DNA of 64,000 bases. Source: Wolinella sp052173415. GTDB lineage: Bacteria > Campylobacterota > Campylobacteria > Campylobacterales > Helicobacteraceae. The notes beneath the pieces were generated by a model. The model saw only the letters and a list, made by a program, of their open reading frames with translations. It did not search any database and was not told the DNA's origin. The position numbers were made by a program, and so were the translations under genes. Positions 1-8,510 of this stretch are shown here, piece by piece (the first letter of the stretch is position 1; the number at the start of each line of letters is the position of its first letter). The stretch spans positions 1 through 64,000 of the forward strand of contig JBQMYQ010000005.1 in assembly GCA_052173415.1 (NCBI GenBank), in the 5' to 3' direction.

Positions 1-1726
1 CGGCAAGTTTTCGCACTTCATCAGCGACGACGGCAAATCCTCGCCCATGCTCTCCAGCCCTTGCGGCTTCAATCGCAGCGTTGAGTGCAAGCAGATTTGT
101 CTGATCAGCGATGTCTCGAATGATTCCAATCACGCTCTTAATCTCTTCGCTTTGACGAATCACATCGCCTGTGCGCTCGCTCACGTTCTGCATGGAGCTG
201 CTCATCTGCTCAATGGCTGCGGCAGATTGCTCAAGACTTGCGGCTTGTTCATTTGCGCTTTGGCTTAATGTGCGCATAGATTCCTTGAGCTCGCTTGCTT
301 TTGTCTGCATGTGATTCCCTGCTTCAAGCGATGTTTGGAGCATATGAGTAATCTCTTCGCCCATGTGATTGACGCCATCGACGAGCTCGCGAACGTCGCC
401 CTTTAGTTCAGGCGCGTCGATACGAAGGGTGAAGTCATTTTGCGAATAAATTGCGAGCGTTGAAGTGATATTTTTTATATTGTTTTTCAAATCTTTAAGC
501 ATATTGTTTATCAATTCTTTGAGCTTTTGGAGTTGAGGATTATTCGCATCTGAAGAGATAAGATGTCCAAGCTCGCCCTCGCTAGCCTTTTGCACGATTT
601 GCCCGGCTTCTTCTATGACTTTATGATCTTTAATGAGCCCGGCTTCAATTTTATCAATATTTTCATTGATCGCCCCAGCCATTGTGCCGAACTCATCTCG
701 GGAGCTGATATGGATACGCTCCGCTCTTTCACGGCTATTATTTAGGTAGGCGAAAAAGAGAAATAGGGCGTTTTGAATAGTCTTTATAGGACTTAGTGAT
801 TTTCTAATAATGAAATAAAATGAAAATCCAAAAAGTAGCGTAAAAGTCGTGCTTAAAAAGAGCTGTTGCAAGAGTAGCAAATAGAGCTTTTGGTCGTAAA
901 TATCGGCATTAAGCAAAGAGCAGACGAGCCAACTCGATCCATTTTCCACAGCGTTATCAAAGCTTTGACAAATGGCGTTGCGCTCATTACCCTTGTAGGT
1001 GTAGTGAATTTTCTGATAAGAGAGCTTGTTTTGATAATCAAAATTTTTAATAATCTCCAAAGCCGTTTTGTTTTCTTTACCGATGAGCGACTCCTCAGGG
1101 TGCGCGATGACAAGCCCTTTGGAATCAAAGACACTTACGTAGCTGTCGTGGCTCACGCCTATATCTAAGATAACCTCACGCAGGGAATCAAGCACAAAAT
1201 CAGTCGAAATCACGCCGATAAAATCTCCCCTGTCGTCATAAATAGGGCTTGCGAAGGCGAGTGTGAGCTTTTTAGTCGAGACGCTCAGGTAGGGTTGTGT
1301 GTAGACTCCCCTCTTGGCGGCTTTTGCCTCTTGATACCAAGCACGTTTGCGCGCGTCATATTCGGCTGTGGGCAGGGTGTGCACCCCCGTGCTGCGGAAG
1401 ATTTTGCCATTTTTCTCTAGTGCAAAATAGGCGAGCGTAGCCCCGGTGGAGTTTTGTAGCAATTTAAGCATTCTAGCGAGCTCATCAGTGCCGTATTGTC
1501 CGCTGCTAGCGAGCTTGGCAAAGCTATTAACCGCCTCAATTTTACTCTTTAAGTATTCCTTAATATAGACGGTTCCCGCCTGCATGATGTGGGCTTGCTC
1601 GTTATCGATGAGCTCGATAGTATTGGCGCGGGATTTAGAGTAATTCATCACAGAAAAGATAACAAACGAAAGAATGGAGGCGCTCATAAGAATTAGAGCT
1701 GTCTTGACCGAAACGCTGCGAAACAT
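1..1726 (-). CDS. Methyl-accepting chemotaxis protein with dCache sensor (3' end outside window)
   Basis: Chemoreceptor that senses a periplasmic ligand and controls CheA. The ATG is at 1726-1724 behind CAGGGG; 575 codons run open to the window edge, so the C-terminus is missing. Visible parts: membrane segment at about residues 8-27, a periplasmic double-Cache domain at about 30-280 with the motif RKRAWYQEA near 126-134, a second membrane segment at about 281-308, a HAMP-like stretch, and the conserved signalling tip with NLLALNAAIEAARAGEHGRG. The R-x-W-Y pattern, with downstream Y and D, resembles amino-acid-binding dCache domains; the ligand is inferred. The last 260 bases are about 90% identical by eye to the receptor at 28965-30938. 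A TAATAT sequence at 1768-1773 (minus strand) is a possible -10. Confidence 0.93.
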   Translation of the reverse strand, partial: MFRSVSVKTALILMSASILSFVIFSVMNYSKSRANTIELIDNEQAHIMQAGTVYIKEYLKSKIEAVNSFAKLASSGQYGTDELARMLKLLQNSTGATLAYFALEKNGKIFRSTGVHTLPTAEYDARKRAWYQEAKAAKRGVYTQPYLSVSTKKLTLAFASPIYDDRGDFIGVISTDFVLDSLREVILDIGVSHDSYVSVFDSKGLVIAHPEESLIGKENKTALEIIKNFDYQNKLSYQKIHYTYKGNERNAICQSFDNAVENGSSWLVCSLLNADIYDQKLYLLLLQQLFLSTTFTLLFGFSFYFIIRKSLSPIKTIQNALFLFFAYLNNSRERAERIHISSRDEFGTMAGAINENIDKIEAGLIKDHKVIEEAGQIVQKASEGELGHLISSDANNPQLQKLKELINNMLKDLKNNIKNITSTLAIYSQNDFTLRIDAPELKGDVRELVDGVNHMGEEITHMLQTSLEAGNHMQTKASELKESMRTLSQSANEQAASLEQSAAAIEQMSSSMQNVSERTGDVIRQSEEIKSVIGIIRDIADQTNLLALNAAIEAARAGEHGRGFAVVADEVRKLA

Positions 1727-2003
1727 AACAGACCCCTGAGATGTGAAATTAAAACGGCAATCCGCAAATATTACGAAAATGGAGGGTCAATTCCGTAAAA
1801 CTCGCAGAAGAATTTGACAGATTTGCCTATGAAAAAGATTATAAAACATTATCTTAAATAGAAAATTAATCTGGATGATTGCTTTTTATTTTAAACGGCT
1901 TGTTTTTGCAGATTTTGTCCATTTTCAAAGCCCGCGCAAAGGGCTTGTTAGTTAAAATTGCGCGATTTGCAAGAGATTCACTCTAAAAAGGCGCACATCA
2001 CCC

Positions 2004-3794
2004 ATGAAAAATATCCGCAACTTCTCGATTATCGCCCATATCGACCATGGCAAGAGCACGCTTGCAGATCGCCTCATACAGGAGTGTGGCGCGGTCGAGG
2101 CGCGTGATATGAAAGCGCAGCTCATGGACACGATGGACATCGAAAAGGAGCGGGGAATCACCATAAAAGCGCAAAGCGTGCGGCTCAAATATCACTTTTT
2201 GGGCGAGGAATATATCTTAAATCTCATCGACACACCCGGACATGTGGATTTTAGTTATGAGGTGAGTCGGAGTTTGGCGAGCTGCGAGGGCGCGCTTTTG
2301 GTTGTGGACGCGAGCCAAGGTGTTGAGGCACAGACGATTGCAAATGTCTATATCGCGCTGGATAATGATCTTGAGATTATTCCTGTGGTGAATAAAATCG
2401 ACCTTCCCGTTGCCGATGCTAAGCGTGTGGAGGGCGAAATTGAGCAGACGATTGGGCTTAGTTGCGAGCATTCGCTCCATGTGAGTGCAAAGTCGGGAAT
2501 CGGGATAGAGGAGCTTTTGAGCGAGATTGTGCGCAGGATTCCCGCACCAAGCGGCGATGAGAATGCAAGCACGAAGGCGTTGATTTATGATTCGTGGTTT
2601 GATAATTATCTCGGTGCGCTCGCGCTGGTGCGGGTGTTTGATGGCAGCATTAAGGTGGGGCAGAATATCCTCGTGATGAGCACGGGCAAAAAGCATGAGG
2701 TGTTAAGTCTTATGTATCCGCACCCGCTCGCTCCGCAAAAGACAAGCGAAATCAAAACGGGCGAGATAGGGATCGTCGTGCTGGGGCTGAAGAATGTTAC
2801 GGATATTGCCGTGGGCGATACGATGAGCGATGCGAAGATTCCCACAAAAGAGCCTATCGAAGGGTTTCAGCCGGCAAAGCCCTTTGTTTTTGCGGGACTA
2901 TATCCGATTGATACGAATCGCTTTGAAGAGCTTAGAGACGCGCTTAATAAGCTGAAACTTAACGATTCCTCGATTCAGTATGAGCCTGAAACGTCGATTG
3001 CTTTGGGGTTTGGATTCCGCGTGGGGTTTTTAGGCATGCTCCATATGGAAGTGGTCAAGGAGCGGTTGGAGCGGGAGTTTAGCCTTGATTTGATTGCTAC
3101 GGCTCCGACAGTAGTCTATCATTTGACCCTTACAGATGGAAGCGAAGTGAGCGTGCAAAATCCTAGCGAGCTTCCGCTTGAACAGAAAATCGCCCGCATG
3201 GAAGAGCCCTATGTGCGTGCGACGATCATCACGCCCAGCGAATTTTTGGGCAATGTCATCACAATGATAAGCAGGCGGCGGGGAATCCAAGAGAAAATGG
3301 AATACATTAATCAGACGCGCGTCATGCTGGTGTATGCGATTCCCACCAATGAGATCGTCATGGACTTTTATGACAAGCTAAAGTCCGGCACCAAGGGCTA
3401 TGCGAGCTTTGATTATGAGCCCATTGAATACCGCGAGGGCGATTTGGTAAAGCTAGATGTGCGTGTGGCGGGCGAAATCGTCGATGCACTTTCAATTATT
3501 GTGCCAAAAGATAGGGCGTATGAGCGGGGCAAGGAGCTTGTGGATGCGATGAAAGAGATTGTGCCACGCCAGCTTTTTGAGGTGGCGATCCAAGCGAGCG
3601 TAGGGAATAAAATTATCGCGCGCGAGACTGTAAAATCTATGGGTAAAAACGTAACGGCGAAGTGCTACGGGGGCGATATTACGCGCAAGCGCAAGCTTTT
3701 AGAGAAACAAAAAGAGGGCAAAAAGCGCATGAAAGCGATCGGGCGTGTCGAGCTGCCACAAGAGGCATTTTTAGCGGTGCTGAAGATTGATTAG
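2004..3794 (+). CDS. lepA: Elongation factor 4 (LepA), back-translocating ribosomal GTPase
   Basis: Ribosome-associated GTPase of the LepA/EF4 family, 596 residues, the usual length. The G1 motif AHIDHGKST is at about residues 11-19, G3 is DTPGHVDF, and G4 is NKIDLP. The LepA-specific C-terminal region is present, with the lysine/arginine-rich stretch DITRKRKLLEKQKEGKKRMK near the end. The gene stands alone between a divergent chemoreceptor and the aroQ-flagellar operon. The ATG start gives the standard MKNIRNFSIIAH opening; only a weak AAAAAGG lies upstream. The 277 bases before it hold the promoters of both divergent genes and no other gene that I can see. Confidence 0.97.
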   Translation: MKNIRNFSIIAHIDHGKSTLADRLIQECGAVEARDMKAQLMDTMDIEKERGITIKAQSVRLKYHFLGEEYILNLIDTPGHVDFSYEVSRSLASCEGALLVVDASQGVEAQTIANVYIALDNDLEIIPVVNKIDLPVADAKRVEGEIEQTIGLSCEHSLHVSAKSGIGIEELLSEIVRRIPAPSGDENASTKALIYDSWFDNYLGALALVRVFDGSIKVGQNILVMSTGKKHEVLSLMYPHPLAPQKTSEIKTGEIGIVVLGLKNVTDIAVGDTMSDAKIPTKEPIEGFQPAKPFVFAGLYPIDTNRFEELRDALNKLKLNDSSIQYEPETSIALGFGFRVGFLGMLHMEVVKERLEREFSLDLIATAPTVVYHLTLTDGSEVSVQNPSELPLEQKIARMEEPYVRATIITPSEFLGNVITMISRRRGIQEKMEYINQTRVMLVYAIPTNEIVMDFYDKLKSGTKGYASFDYEPIEYREGDLVKLDVRVAGEIVDALSIIVPKDRAYERGKELVDAMKEIVPRQLFEVAIQASVGNKIIARETVKSMGKNVTAKCYGGDITRKRKLLEKQKEGKKRMKAIGRVELPQEAFLAVLKID

Positions 3795-3826
3795 ATTCCT
3801 AGGTTGGGAGCTAATCGCAAAAAGTA

Positions 3827-3832
3827 TATAAT
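3827..3832 (+). promoter_or_regulatory. Candidate -10 box for the aroQ-flagellar operon
   Basis: A perfect TATAAT lies 40 bases before the aroQ ATG in the short lepA-aroQ gap. It is the only good housekeeping-type -10 before the tightly packed aroQ-to-fliY run, so it is a plausible main promoter for that operon. No convincing -35 is seen, which is common for sigma-70 promoters in this phylum. Confidence 0.5.
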
Positions 3833-3872
3833 CGGGTTTATAAATCCGTAAAATCACCAAAGAAGGAATATT

Positions 3873-4361
3873 ATGAAAGTAGTCGTCATTCAAGGTCCCA
3901 ATCTCAACATGCTGGGAATCAGGGAACAGCGTCTCTATGGGGTTATGAAGCTAGAGCAGATTCATCAGAATATGAAGGCATTTGCGGATCAAAATGGACT
4001 TGAGGTGGAGTTTTTCCAGAGCAATTTGGAGGGCGAAATCGTCGATAAAATCCAAGAGTGTATGGGCGATGCCGATGGGATTATTATTAATCCTGCCGCC
4101 TATTCGCACACGTCTATTGCCATTAGAGACGCGCTTGTGGGCGTTTCGCTCCCGGTAATTGAGGTGCATATCACAAATATTCACGCGCGTGAGGAGTTTC
4201 GTCGTCATAGCATCACAAGCGAGGTTGTCGCGGGTGTGATTGCGGGATTTGGACCTTTTGGGTATCACATGGCGATGGGAGCAATGCATCAAATCTTAAA
4301 TGAACTTAAGGCTCTCAAAGAGGCGCAAAACAAGGCTCAAGAAGGTGCGAGCGAGGCGTGA
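3873..4361 (+). CDS. aroQ: 3-dehydroquinate dehydratase, type II
   Basis: Cytoplasmic shikimate-pathway enzyme converting 3-dehydroquinate to 3-dehydroshikimate. At 162 residues it fits the small dodecameric type II family. The N-terminal QGPNLNMLGIREQRLYG carries the conserved N and catalytic Y/R loop. IINPAAYSHTSIAIRDAL and EVHITNIHAREEFRRHS hold the substrate-binding Asn and catalytic His. The ATG at 3873 follows GAAGGA. It is the first gene of a run that continues through flagellar genes, and its stop is one base from the pepQ start. The same aroQ-pepQ-folK-flhF order is known from H. pylori. Confidence 0.97.
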   Translation: MKVVVIQGPNLNMLGIREQRLYGVMKLEQIHQNMKAFADQNGLEVEFFQSNLEGEIVDKIQECMGDADGIIINPAAYSHTSIAIRDALVGVSLPVIEVHITNIHAREEFRRHSITSEVVAGVIAGFGPFGYHMAMGAMHQILNELKALKEAQNKAQEGASEA

Positions 4362-4362
4362 G

Positions 4363-5388
4363 ATGGAGCATTATCTGCTTTGCGATGAAAATGCGCTCTA
4401 TTATGAATGCGGATATAGTTGCGATCATGCGATTTTGCTGCGCTTAGGCGAGGAGCGTTATTTTATCACCGATGGTCGCTATACGCTTGAGGCGAAGCAG
4501 AACATCTCAAATGCCGAAGTAATCGAGAGCAATAATCTTATTAGGAGTGTGCGTGCGCTGCTGAAGCATAACGCACCCAAAAAGATTTTCTACAACCCTC
4601 TGGAGCTTAGTATCGGGTTTTTTAATCAGCTGACCCACGCGCTCAAAAAGCCTATTTTCGTGCCCGAGGCGAATTTCCATCAAAAGTTGCGGATTATTAA
4701 GACTAGCGAGGAGATTGCGCTTATTAAAAAGAGCCAAGAGCTAAACACCAAGGCATATGATGAGTTTGCTAAATACCTCATCAAAAAGGGCTTTGGCAAG
4801 CAAGAATCGCAGCTGCATTTTAAAGCGCGCGGATTCTTGGAGCAAAAGGGCAAATATGAGCTTAGCTTTAATCCGATTCTAGGAATCAACGGCAATGCCG
4901 CAAAGCCTCACGCACTCCCAAGTGATGATCGGCTCAAAAAGGGCGATTTGCTCCTTTTTGATGCGGGGATTAAGTATCGGCGTTATTGCTCGGATCGCAC
5001 CCGCACGGCGTTTGTTGGCGAACATCTTCACTTTGGTAAGGAACAACATTTTAAAGACAAAGAGCTGCAAAAAATCTATGATGTGGTGCTAAAAGCCCAA
5101 GAATACGCCATCTCAAATGCCAAAAGCGGCATGAAAGGCAAGGAGATTGACGCGCTGGCTCGCGATGTGATTGAGAAAGCGGGCTATGGACGCTATTTTG
5201 TCCATTCTACCGGGCATGGAATCGGGCTTGATATTCACGAGCTGCCGATGATTTCAAGAAAGAGCGATACGGTTGTGGAAGAGGGTATGGTTTTTTCCAT
5301 TGAGCCCGGAATCTACCTCCCCGGGCGTTATGGCGTGCGTATCGAAGATCTCGTCGTAATGAGGGGTGGGAGAGCGGAGGTGCTATGA
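4363..5388 (+). CDS. pepQ: M24-family Xaa-Pro aminopeptidase/dipeptidase
   Basis: Dinuclear-metal peptidase cleaving Xaa-Pro bonds, 341 residues from the ATG at 4363. An in-frame extension upstream overlaps aroQ and lacks family features, so the ATG one base after the aroQ stop was chosen. The creatinase N-domain spans about residues 1-115 and the pita-bread catalytic domain the rest. Metal ligands are visible in LFDAGIKYRRYCSDRTRT (two Asp), HSTGHGIGLDIHE (His), SIEPGIY (Glu) and GVRIEDLV (Glu). Its end overlaps the folK start by four bases. Confidence 0.92.
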   Translation: MEHYLLCDENALYYECGYSCDHAILLRLGEERYFITDGRYTLEAKQNISNAEVIESNNLIRSVRALLKHNAPKKIFYNPLELSIGFFNQLTHALKKPIFVPEANFHQKLRIIKTSEEIALIKKSQELNTKAYDEFAKYLIKKGFGKQESQLHFKARGFLEQKGKYELSFNPILGINGNAAKPHALPSDDRLKKGDLLLFDAGIKYRRYCSDRTRTAFVGEHLHFGKEQHFKDKELQKIYDVVLKAQEYAISNAKSGMKGKEIDALARDVIEKAGYGRYFVHSTGHGIGLDIHELPMISRKSDTVVEEGMVFSIEPGIYLPGRYGVRIEDLVVMRGGRAEVL

Positions 5389-5888
5389 TCGCCCTCCCCA
5401 TCGATAAAGAGCGCACATTGATCTATTCGGATTCTTTCCCTGCGTATTTTGGCAATTCGCCTAAAAAGCATGAAGCAATTGTGGGAATCGGCGGGAATCT
5501 CGGCGATGTTACGCGCACATTTCAGGGGCTTTTGCGGAGCTTTCAAAAGGGGAAAAGAGTGGATATAATTTCGACCTCACCGCTCTATCTTAATCCTGCT
5601 TTTGGTTATGTGGAGCAGCCGCCGTTTTATAATGCTGTGATTCGCTTCGGCTGGAGTGGCGGGTATAGCGAGCTTTTTGCCTATACGAGTTATTTGGAGC
5701 GACGTTTTGGACGCCCCAGGAAGCGGGCTTTTAAAAACGCGCCCAGGAAGCTTGATATTGACATTCTTTTTTTTGGTGATTTAAAAATTAAAAGAGAGAG
5801 CCTAGAGATTCCCCATTATGCTTGGGCAGAGCGCGATTGTGTCTTAGTGCCACTACTTTTAGATTCCTACAATAAAGGGCGGAGATGA
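5385..5888 (+). CDS. folK: 2-amino-4-hydroxy-6-hydroxymethyldihydropteridine pyrophosphokinase
   Basis: Folate biosynthesis enzyme transferring pyrophosphate from ATP to 6-hydroxymethyldihydropterin. The conserved opening IGGNLGDV comes after an unusual N-terminal extension of about 30 residues, which H. pylori FolK also has as I recall. Downstream are STSPLYLNPAFGYVEQPPF, the RRFGRPRKR ATP-binding loop and the signature PRKLDIDILFFGD, whose two Asp bind Mg2+. The ATG overlaps the pepQ stop (ATGA). It ends by overlapping flhF by four bases, so translation is probably coupled through the operon. Confidence 0.93.
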   Translation: MIALPIDKERTLIYSDSFPAYFGNSPKKHEAIVGIGGNLGDVTRTFQGLLRSFQKGKRVDIISTSPLYLNPAFGYVEQPPFYNAVIRFGWSGGYSELFAYTSYLERRFGRPRKRAFKNAPRKLDIDILFFGDLKIKRESLEIPHYAWAERDCVLVPLLLDSYNKGRR

Positions 5889-7276
5889 AACTTTTTACCT
5901 ACAACGGCGAAACTCCAGGGGAGGCATTGCGAGTCGCGCAGCAAAAGCATGGCGAGGACGCGCTAGTTGTCAGCACCAAGGAGATACGCAAACGCTCGAT
6001 GACACAGAGCGGGCTCTATGAGATTGTGATTGCCGTAGATGAGGAGCAGGCTAAAAAGCAAGCAGAGAAGCAAAAAGAGGAAGAGACCCCCGTATCCAAG
6101 AGCAATAAAGTGGCTGAGCGCCTTGAGGAGATCGCTAAAAAGGAGCGCGAGCGACGCAAAATGCCACGCACACCTCAAGGAGGGCGACTTGATGATGTCT
6201 CTTTGCAGCTCTCTGATGCAGTGCGTCAAATCTCTAAAATCGCCAACGTAGCGACGGCACAACCGCCAAAAGAGGAGATTCCTCTCATAGAGAATCCCAG
6301 TGAAAATGGGAATCGCACCAAAGAGAGGCTTGCGCATAAGCCCCCCAAAGAAGACATGAAAGAGCTTAAACTTATTAAAAGCGAAATTGACAAGCTCAAC
6401 GACAAAATCAAGCTCATTCAGAATATGTTCTGGGATGAGAAGGGTCCAAAGCATGAAGGGCTTGTGATTCCCCATGAATTTGCCGAGATTTATCGCATTG
6501 CAAAGAGTAGCGGAATGCACAAGGAGCATCTGGATAAGATTATGCAGCTGACCTTAGAACTCATGCCCCTTAGAATGCGCGAAAATTCCGTGCTCATTAA
6601 GCGATATTTTCGCGAAGTGTTGCGCAAAATGGTCTATTGTCGTCAGGAGAATCTCGAAAATGGCACGCGCAAAATCATCATGCTCGTAGGTCCTACGGGT
6701 GTAGGAAAAACGACGACGCTTGCCAAGCTTGCAGCTCGCTATTCGCGCCTTATGAATAAAAAATACAAAGTGGGAATCATCACGCTAGACACCTATCGTA
6801 TCGGCGCGGTCGATCAGCTGATGTTTTATGCCAAAAAAATGAAGCTGAGTATCGATACCGTCGTTGATCCTGCGGAATTTAGCGGGGCGATTAATTCGTT
6901 GAAATATTGCGATTATATTTTGATTGATACCGTGGGGAGCTCGCAGCATGATAAGCAGAAGATTGATGTGCTAAAAACCTACGTCAATAACGATCCACAC
7001 TGTAGTATTGACGTGAGTCTCGTAATGGCAGCAACGACAAAACATGAGGATTTACGCGATATTTATCATACCTTCTCTATACTCAACATCGATACGCTCA
7101 TACTTACAAAGCTTGATGAGACGCGCGGTTTTGGGAATATTTTTTCGCTCATTCATGAGACAAAAAAGCCTGTTAGCTACCTCTCGACTGGTCAGGAGGT
7201 CCCTAATGATTTGAGCATTGCGACGAGTGAATATATCGTTGATTGCCTGCTTGATGGATTTAAGAAGGCTGAATGA
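5885..7276 (+). CDS. flhF: Flagellar SRP-like GTPase FlhF
   Basis: SRP-type GTPase that positions the flagellum at the cell pole and, in this phylum, is also needed for sigma-54 flagellar gene expression. It has 463 residues. The N-terminal B domain (about 1-150) is charged and low-complexity, with runs of K and E. The NG domain has P-loop GPTGVGKTTTLAKLAARY near residue 270, LDTYRIGAVDQL, DTVGSSQHD and TKLDETRGFG. It overlaps folK upstream and flhG downstream by four bases each. The pairing with FlhG matches the known FlhF/FlhG polar-placement system. Confidence 0.97.
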   Translation: MKLFTYNGETPGEALRVAQQKHGEDALVVSTKEIRKRSMTQSGLYEIVIAVDEEQAKKQAEKQKEEETPVSKSNKVAERLEEIAKKERERRKMPRTPQGGRLDDVSLQLSDAVRQISKIANVATAQPPKEEIPLIENPSENGNRTKERLAHKPPKEDMKELKLIKSEIDKLNDKIKLIQNMFWDEKGPKHEGLVIPHEFAEIYRIAKSSGMHKEHLDKIMQLTLELMPLRMRENSVLIKRYFREVLRKMVYCRQENLENGTRKIIMLVGPTGVGKTTTLAKLAARYSRLMNKKYKVGIITLDTYRIGAVDQLMFYAKKMKLSIDTVVDPAEFSGAINSLKYCDYILIDTVGSSQHDKQKIDVLKTYVNNDPHCSIDVSLVMAATTKHEDLRDIYHTFSILNIDTLILTKLDETRGFGNIFSLIHETKKPVSYLSTGQEVPNDLSIATSEYIVDCLLDGFKKAE

Positions 7277-8145
7277 TGCAAAATCAAGCACAAAAGCTCG
7301 ATGTGCTCATGCAAGAGAGGGCGATTCCTAGGAGTGGTGCGACGAAGTTCATTGCCGTTGCGAGTGGCAAAGGAGGCGTGGGGAAAAGCACCATGAGCGC
7401 GAATCTCGCCTACACGCTGTGGAAGCTCGGATTTAAGGTGGGAATCTTCGACGCGGACATCGGGCTAGCCAATCTTGATGTCATGCTCGGGGTGAAGAGT
7501 GAGAAAAATCTTCTGCACGTTCTTAAGGGCGAATGTGGGCTTCAAGAGATTATCGTGAGGGTTGAGGAGGAGCTCTACTTGATTCCCGGCGAAAGCGGGG
7601 CGGAGATTTTGCGCTATTCAGGCGAGGTGCTGTGGGATCGCTTCATGGAGGAGAGCGCGATTCTTGATGAGTTGGATTTTATCGTGGTGGATATGGGTGC
7701 GGGAATCGGCGAGCATATTCAAGCATTTTTAAATAGTAGCGACGAGGTGATTATCCTCACTGTGCCCGATCCTGCGGCGATTACGGACGCTTATGCAGTC
7801 ATCAAACTCACGGCGCGTCAGAGGCAACGGGTTTTTATGGTGATGAATATGGTCAAAAATGAAAAAGAGGCGAGCGGGATTTTTGAGAAGATCAAAAAAG
7901 TCGCGGCAAGCAATATCGGAGGTGGCTTTACGCTCGAGCTTTTGGGGGCGATTTCTCACGATTCCGCGATTGCCCGCTCGGGCAAGAATCGCCAGCTTTT
8001 TGCCAAAGAGCAGCCCCATTCAAAAGCGAGTTTAGAGCTTCAAAACATCGCTCGTAACATTGCTCAACAAATGGAACATAAAGTGCTTGCTACCGAAGAT
8101 AGACGCTTTGGGCGATTCTTCGAGAAGATTCTAGGGCGTTTTTAG
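7273..8145 (+). CDS. flhG: MinD-like ATPase FlhG (YlxH/FleN), flagellar number regulator
   Basis: ParA/MinD-family ATPase that limits flagellar number and antagonises FlhF. It has 290 residues. The deviant Walker A ASGKGGVGKSTMSANLA is near residues 30-46, followed by the switch region DADIGLANLDVMLG and DFIVVDMGAGIG. The N-terminal 25 residues contain QNQAQKLDVL, resembling the DQA(E/Q)xLR segment by which FlhG stimulates FlhF GTPase. A sigma-54-like sequence lies inside the last 75 bases of the gene. Confidence 0.96.
   Translation: MMQNQAQKLDVLMQERAIPRSGATKFIAVASGKGGVGKSTMSANLAYTLWKLGFKVGIFDADIGLANLDVMLGVKSEKNLLHVLKGECGLQEIIVRVEEELYLIPGESGAEILRYSGEVLWDRFMEESAILDELDFIVVDMGAGIGEHIQAFLNSSDEVIILTVPDPAAITDAYAVIKLTARQRQRVFMVMNMVKNEKEASGIFEKIKKVAASNIGGGFTLELLGAISHDSAIARSGKNRQLFAKEQPHSKASLELQNIARNIAQQMEHKVLATEDRRFGRFFEKILGRF
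8072..8088 (+). promoter_or_regulatory. Possible internal sigma-54 promoter at the end of flhG
   Basis: TGGAAC, five bases, then TGCTT gives GG-N10-GC at 8073-8086, the sigma-54 -24/-12 spacing. It would start transcription near 8098, about 60 bases before the small membrane protein gene and ahead of fliA. It lies within coding sequence, so chance is possible, and fliA is not usually sigma-54 dependent in this group. Confidence 0.3.
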
Positions 8146-8160
8146 GAGCTAGGAGAGGCG

Positions 8161-8508
8161 ATGAAGCTAGATAATTACGTCAGTTTTGCGATTGTGAATG
8201 GATTTTTCATCGGGCTAATCTTGGCGATTTTGAAGTTTGATATGCCCGAAATGATCGTTATTTACACTTTTTTCGTAACGATGGGGCTTTATCTAGTGAT
8301 TCTCCTCTCAGCATCTTTTTTTATGTTCTTTTTTGATCATAACAGCAAGAAAATGGATAAGCGCAGGCACGATTCCACGCTTGAATATTTCGCCCATGAG
8401 TTTGATCGACGCGAAGCTATAGTCGATCGCGTTAGGGAGTTTATTCGCTCTATGGAGCTTGGAAACAGTGAAGATGAAGAGTTAGCAAGTGGGGCAGAGA
8501 AAGCGTAA
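8161..8508 (+). CDS. Conserved small membrane protein in the flagellar operon
   Basis: Unnamed protein of 115 residues, in the same place as H. pylori HP1033 (from memory). The N-terminal half has two hydrophobic segments, about residues 8-25 and 32-60, joined by the short turn KFDMPEM. The C-terminal half is charged and cytoplasmic-looking (KKMDKRRHDSTLEYF, then an acidic tail). It sits between flhG and fliA with gaps of 15 and 2 bases, behind the ribosome site TAGGAG. Location implies a flagellar role; no function can be read from the sequence. Confidence 0.8.
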   Translation: MKLDNYVSFAIVNGFFIGLILAILKFDMPEMIVIYTFFVTMGLYLVILLSASFFMFFFDHNSKKMDKRRHDSTLEYFAHEFDRREAIVDRVREFIRSMELGNSEDEELASGAEKA

Positions 8509-8510
8509 AT

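Noticed and set aside
2217..2696. Long minus-strand frame inside lepA
   Set aside because: Shadow of the strongly coding lepA; composition is complementary and there is no recognisable product.
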